A stretch of 64,000 nucleotides of DNA, from contig NZ_FCOM02000029.1 in NCBI RefSeq assembly GCF_001544695.2, forward strand, positions 1-64,000. The letters run 5' to 3'. The stretch comes from Caballeronia arvi (GTDB taxonomy: Bacteria > Pseudomonadota > Gammaproteobacteria > Burkholderiales > Burkholderiaceae). Every line of letters starts with the position of its first letter. Position 1 is the stretch's first letter. Under the pieces are notes generated by a model that was given only the letters and a program-made list of their open reading frames with translations, was not told where the DNA came from and searched no databases. This document shows, one piece after another, positions 63,690 through 64,000 of this stretch. The position numbers were made by a program, and so were the translations under genes.

Positions 63690-64000
63690 ATGCTAAACAT
63701 AGAAAACCTGAACCAATACTACGGCGGCAGCCACATCCTCCGAGGAATAAACCTGACCATCCCCGAAGGGAAACTGACGGTCCTGCTAGGCCGCAACGGC
63801 GTAGGCAAGACGACACTCTTGCGCTGTCTGATGGGCGTAGTCCCAACAAAAACCGGCACAATCACCTGGCGCGGCAGCAAAATCTCCTCGCTCCCAACGC
63901 ACGCCCGCGTCGCCAACGGCCTCGCCTACGTCCCACAAGGCCGCGATATCTTCCCTCGTCTCACCGTCGAAGAAAATCTGCTCGTAGGCGCAGCAAGCAA
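63690..64000 (+). CDS. urtE: Urea ABC transporter ATP-binding protein UrtE (partial)
   Basis: The first 103 codons are visible. It begins MLNIENLNQYYGGSHILRGI, with Walker A GRNGVGKTT (about 34-42) and the Q-loop region YVPQGRDIFPRLTVEENL typical of UrtE/LivF. The gene runs off the window. Codon ends are skewed the opposite way to urtD: of the 39 codons after ATG, C ends 21, A 11, G 7 and T none. It is separated from urtD by repeat copy B. Confidence 0.95.
   Translation, partial: MLNIENLNQYYGGSHILRGINLTIPEGKLTVLLGRNGVGKTTLLRCLMGVVPTKTGTITWRGSKISSLPTHARVANGLAYVPQGRDIFPRLTVEENLLVGAAS

Overview
The window is a gene-dense, GC-rich chromosomal segment of a betaproteobacterium. Gene order (gyrA / DUF2059 / serC-pheA-tyrA-aroA-cmk-rpsA-ihfB / lapA-lapB-ugd-hldE1-hldD), the DUF2968 protein, the nadE-glnB pair and the tmRNA tag ANDDTFALAA all point to Burkholderiaceae, most likely a Caballeronia/Paraburkholderia-type organism. 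The species is inference.

Layout. 1-3.7 kb: etfBA (etfA cut by the window edge) and a methionine ABC transporter metN-metI-metQ. 3.8-8.8 kb: an alpha/beta hydrolase, a histone-deacetylase-family amidohydrolase, mltB, cysM and a ComEA-like protein. 8.8-14.4 kb (minus strand): LPS genes hldD, hldE1, ugd, lapB and lapA. 14-25.1 kb (minus): ihfB, rpsA, cmk, aroA, tyrA, pheA, serC, a DUF2059 protein and gyrA. 25.8-28.6 kb (plus): an OmpA-family protein, ubiG-gph and ssrA (tmRNA). 28.6-29.3 kb: a probable unannotated small RNA and a small exported protein. 29.4-35.9 kb: an NAD-dependent molybdenum formate dehydrogenase operon fdsGBAD with a divergent ModE/PBP-type regulator. 36-39.2 kb: a flavin monooxygenase, then a metalloregulator-CDF zinc exporter pair with a textbook operator. 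39.3-49.2 kb: a TPR/glycosyltransferase-like protein, an MHS-family symporter, a frameshifted acetyltransferase, two exported or membrane proteins of unknown role, a glutamine-amidotransferase-like hydrolase, a CPA2 antiporter and glnB. 49.3-53.2 kb: nadE, a COG3146 acyltransferase, a GIY-YIG protein and ppa. 53.4-57.1 kb: an aldehyde dehydrogenase / SDR / MFS catabolic group. 58-64 kb: the urea transporter urtABCD, with urtE running off the end.

The most unusual feature is a pair of ~620-bp, transposase-less, palindromic elements (57140-57761 and 63041-63658). They are inverted copies of each other and bracket urtABCD; the second splits urtD from urtE. Each has terminal inverted repeats starting TGGAATCC, and each terminal repeat carries a nested hairpin. 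The DNA on both sides of both copies shows a mirror-image strand bias: T/G-rich on the plus strand to the left, A/C-rich to the right. The bias is strong enough to re-shape wobble-base choice in the adjoining genes. I know of no named family or mechanism for this.

Other points of interest are a predicted small RNA after ssrA, a GyrA with Ala83/Glu87 in the quinolone pocket, an fds operon without the FdhD gene next to fdsA, and a metalloregulator whose operator overlaps its apparent start codon.
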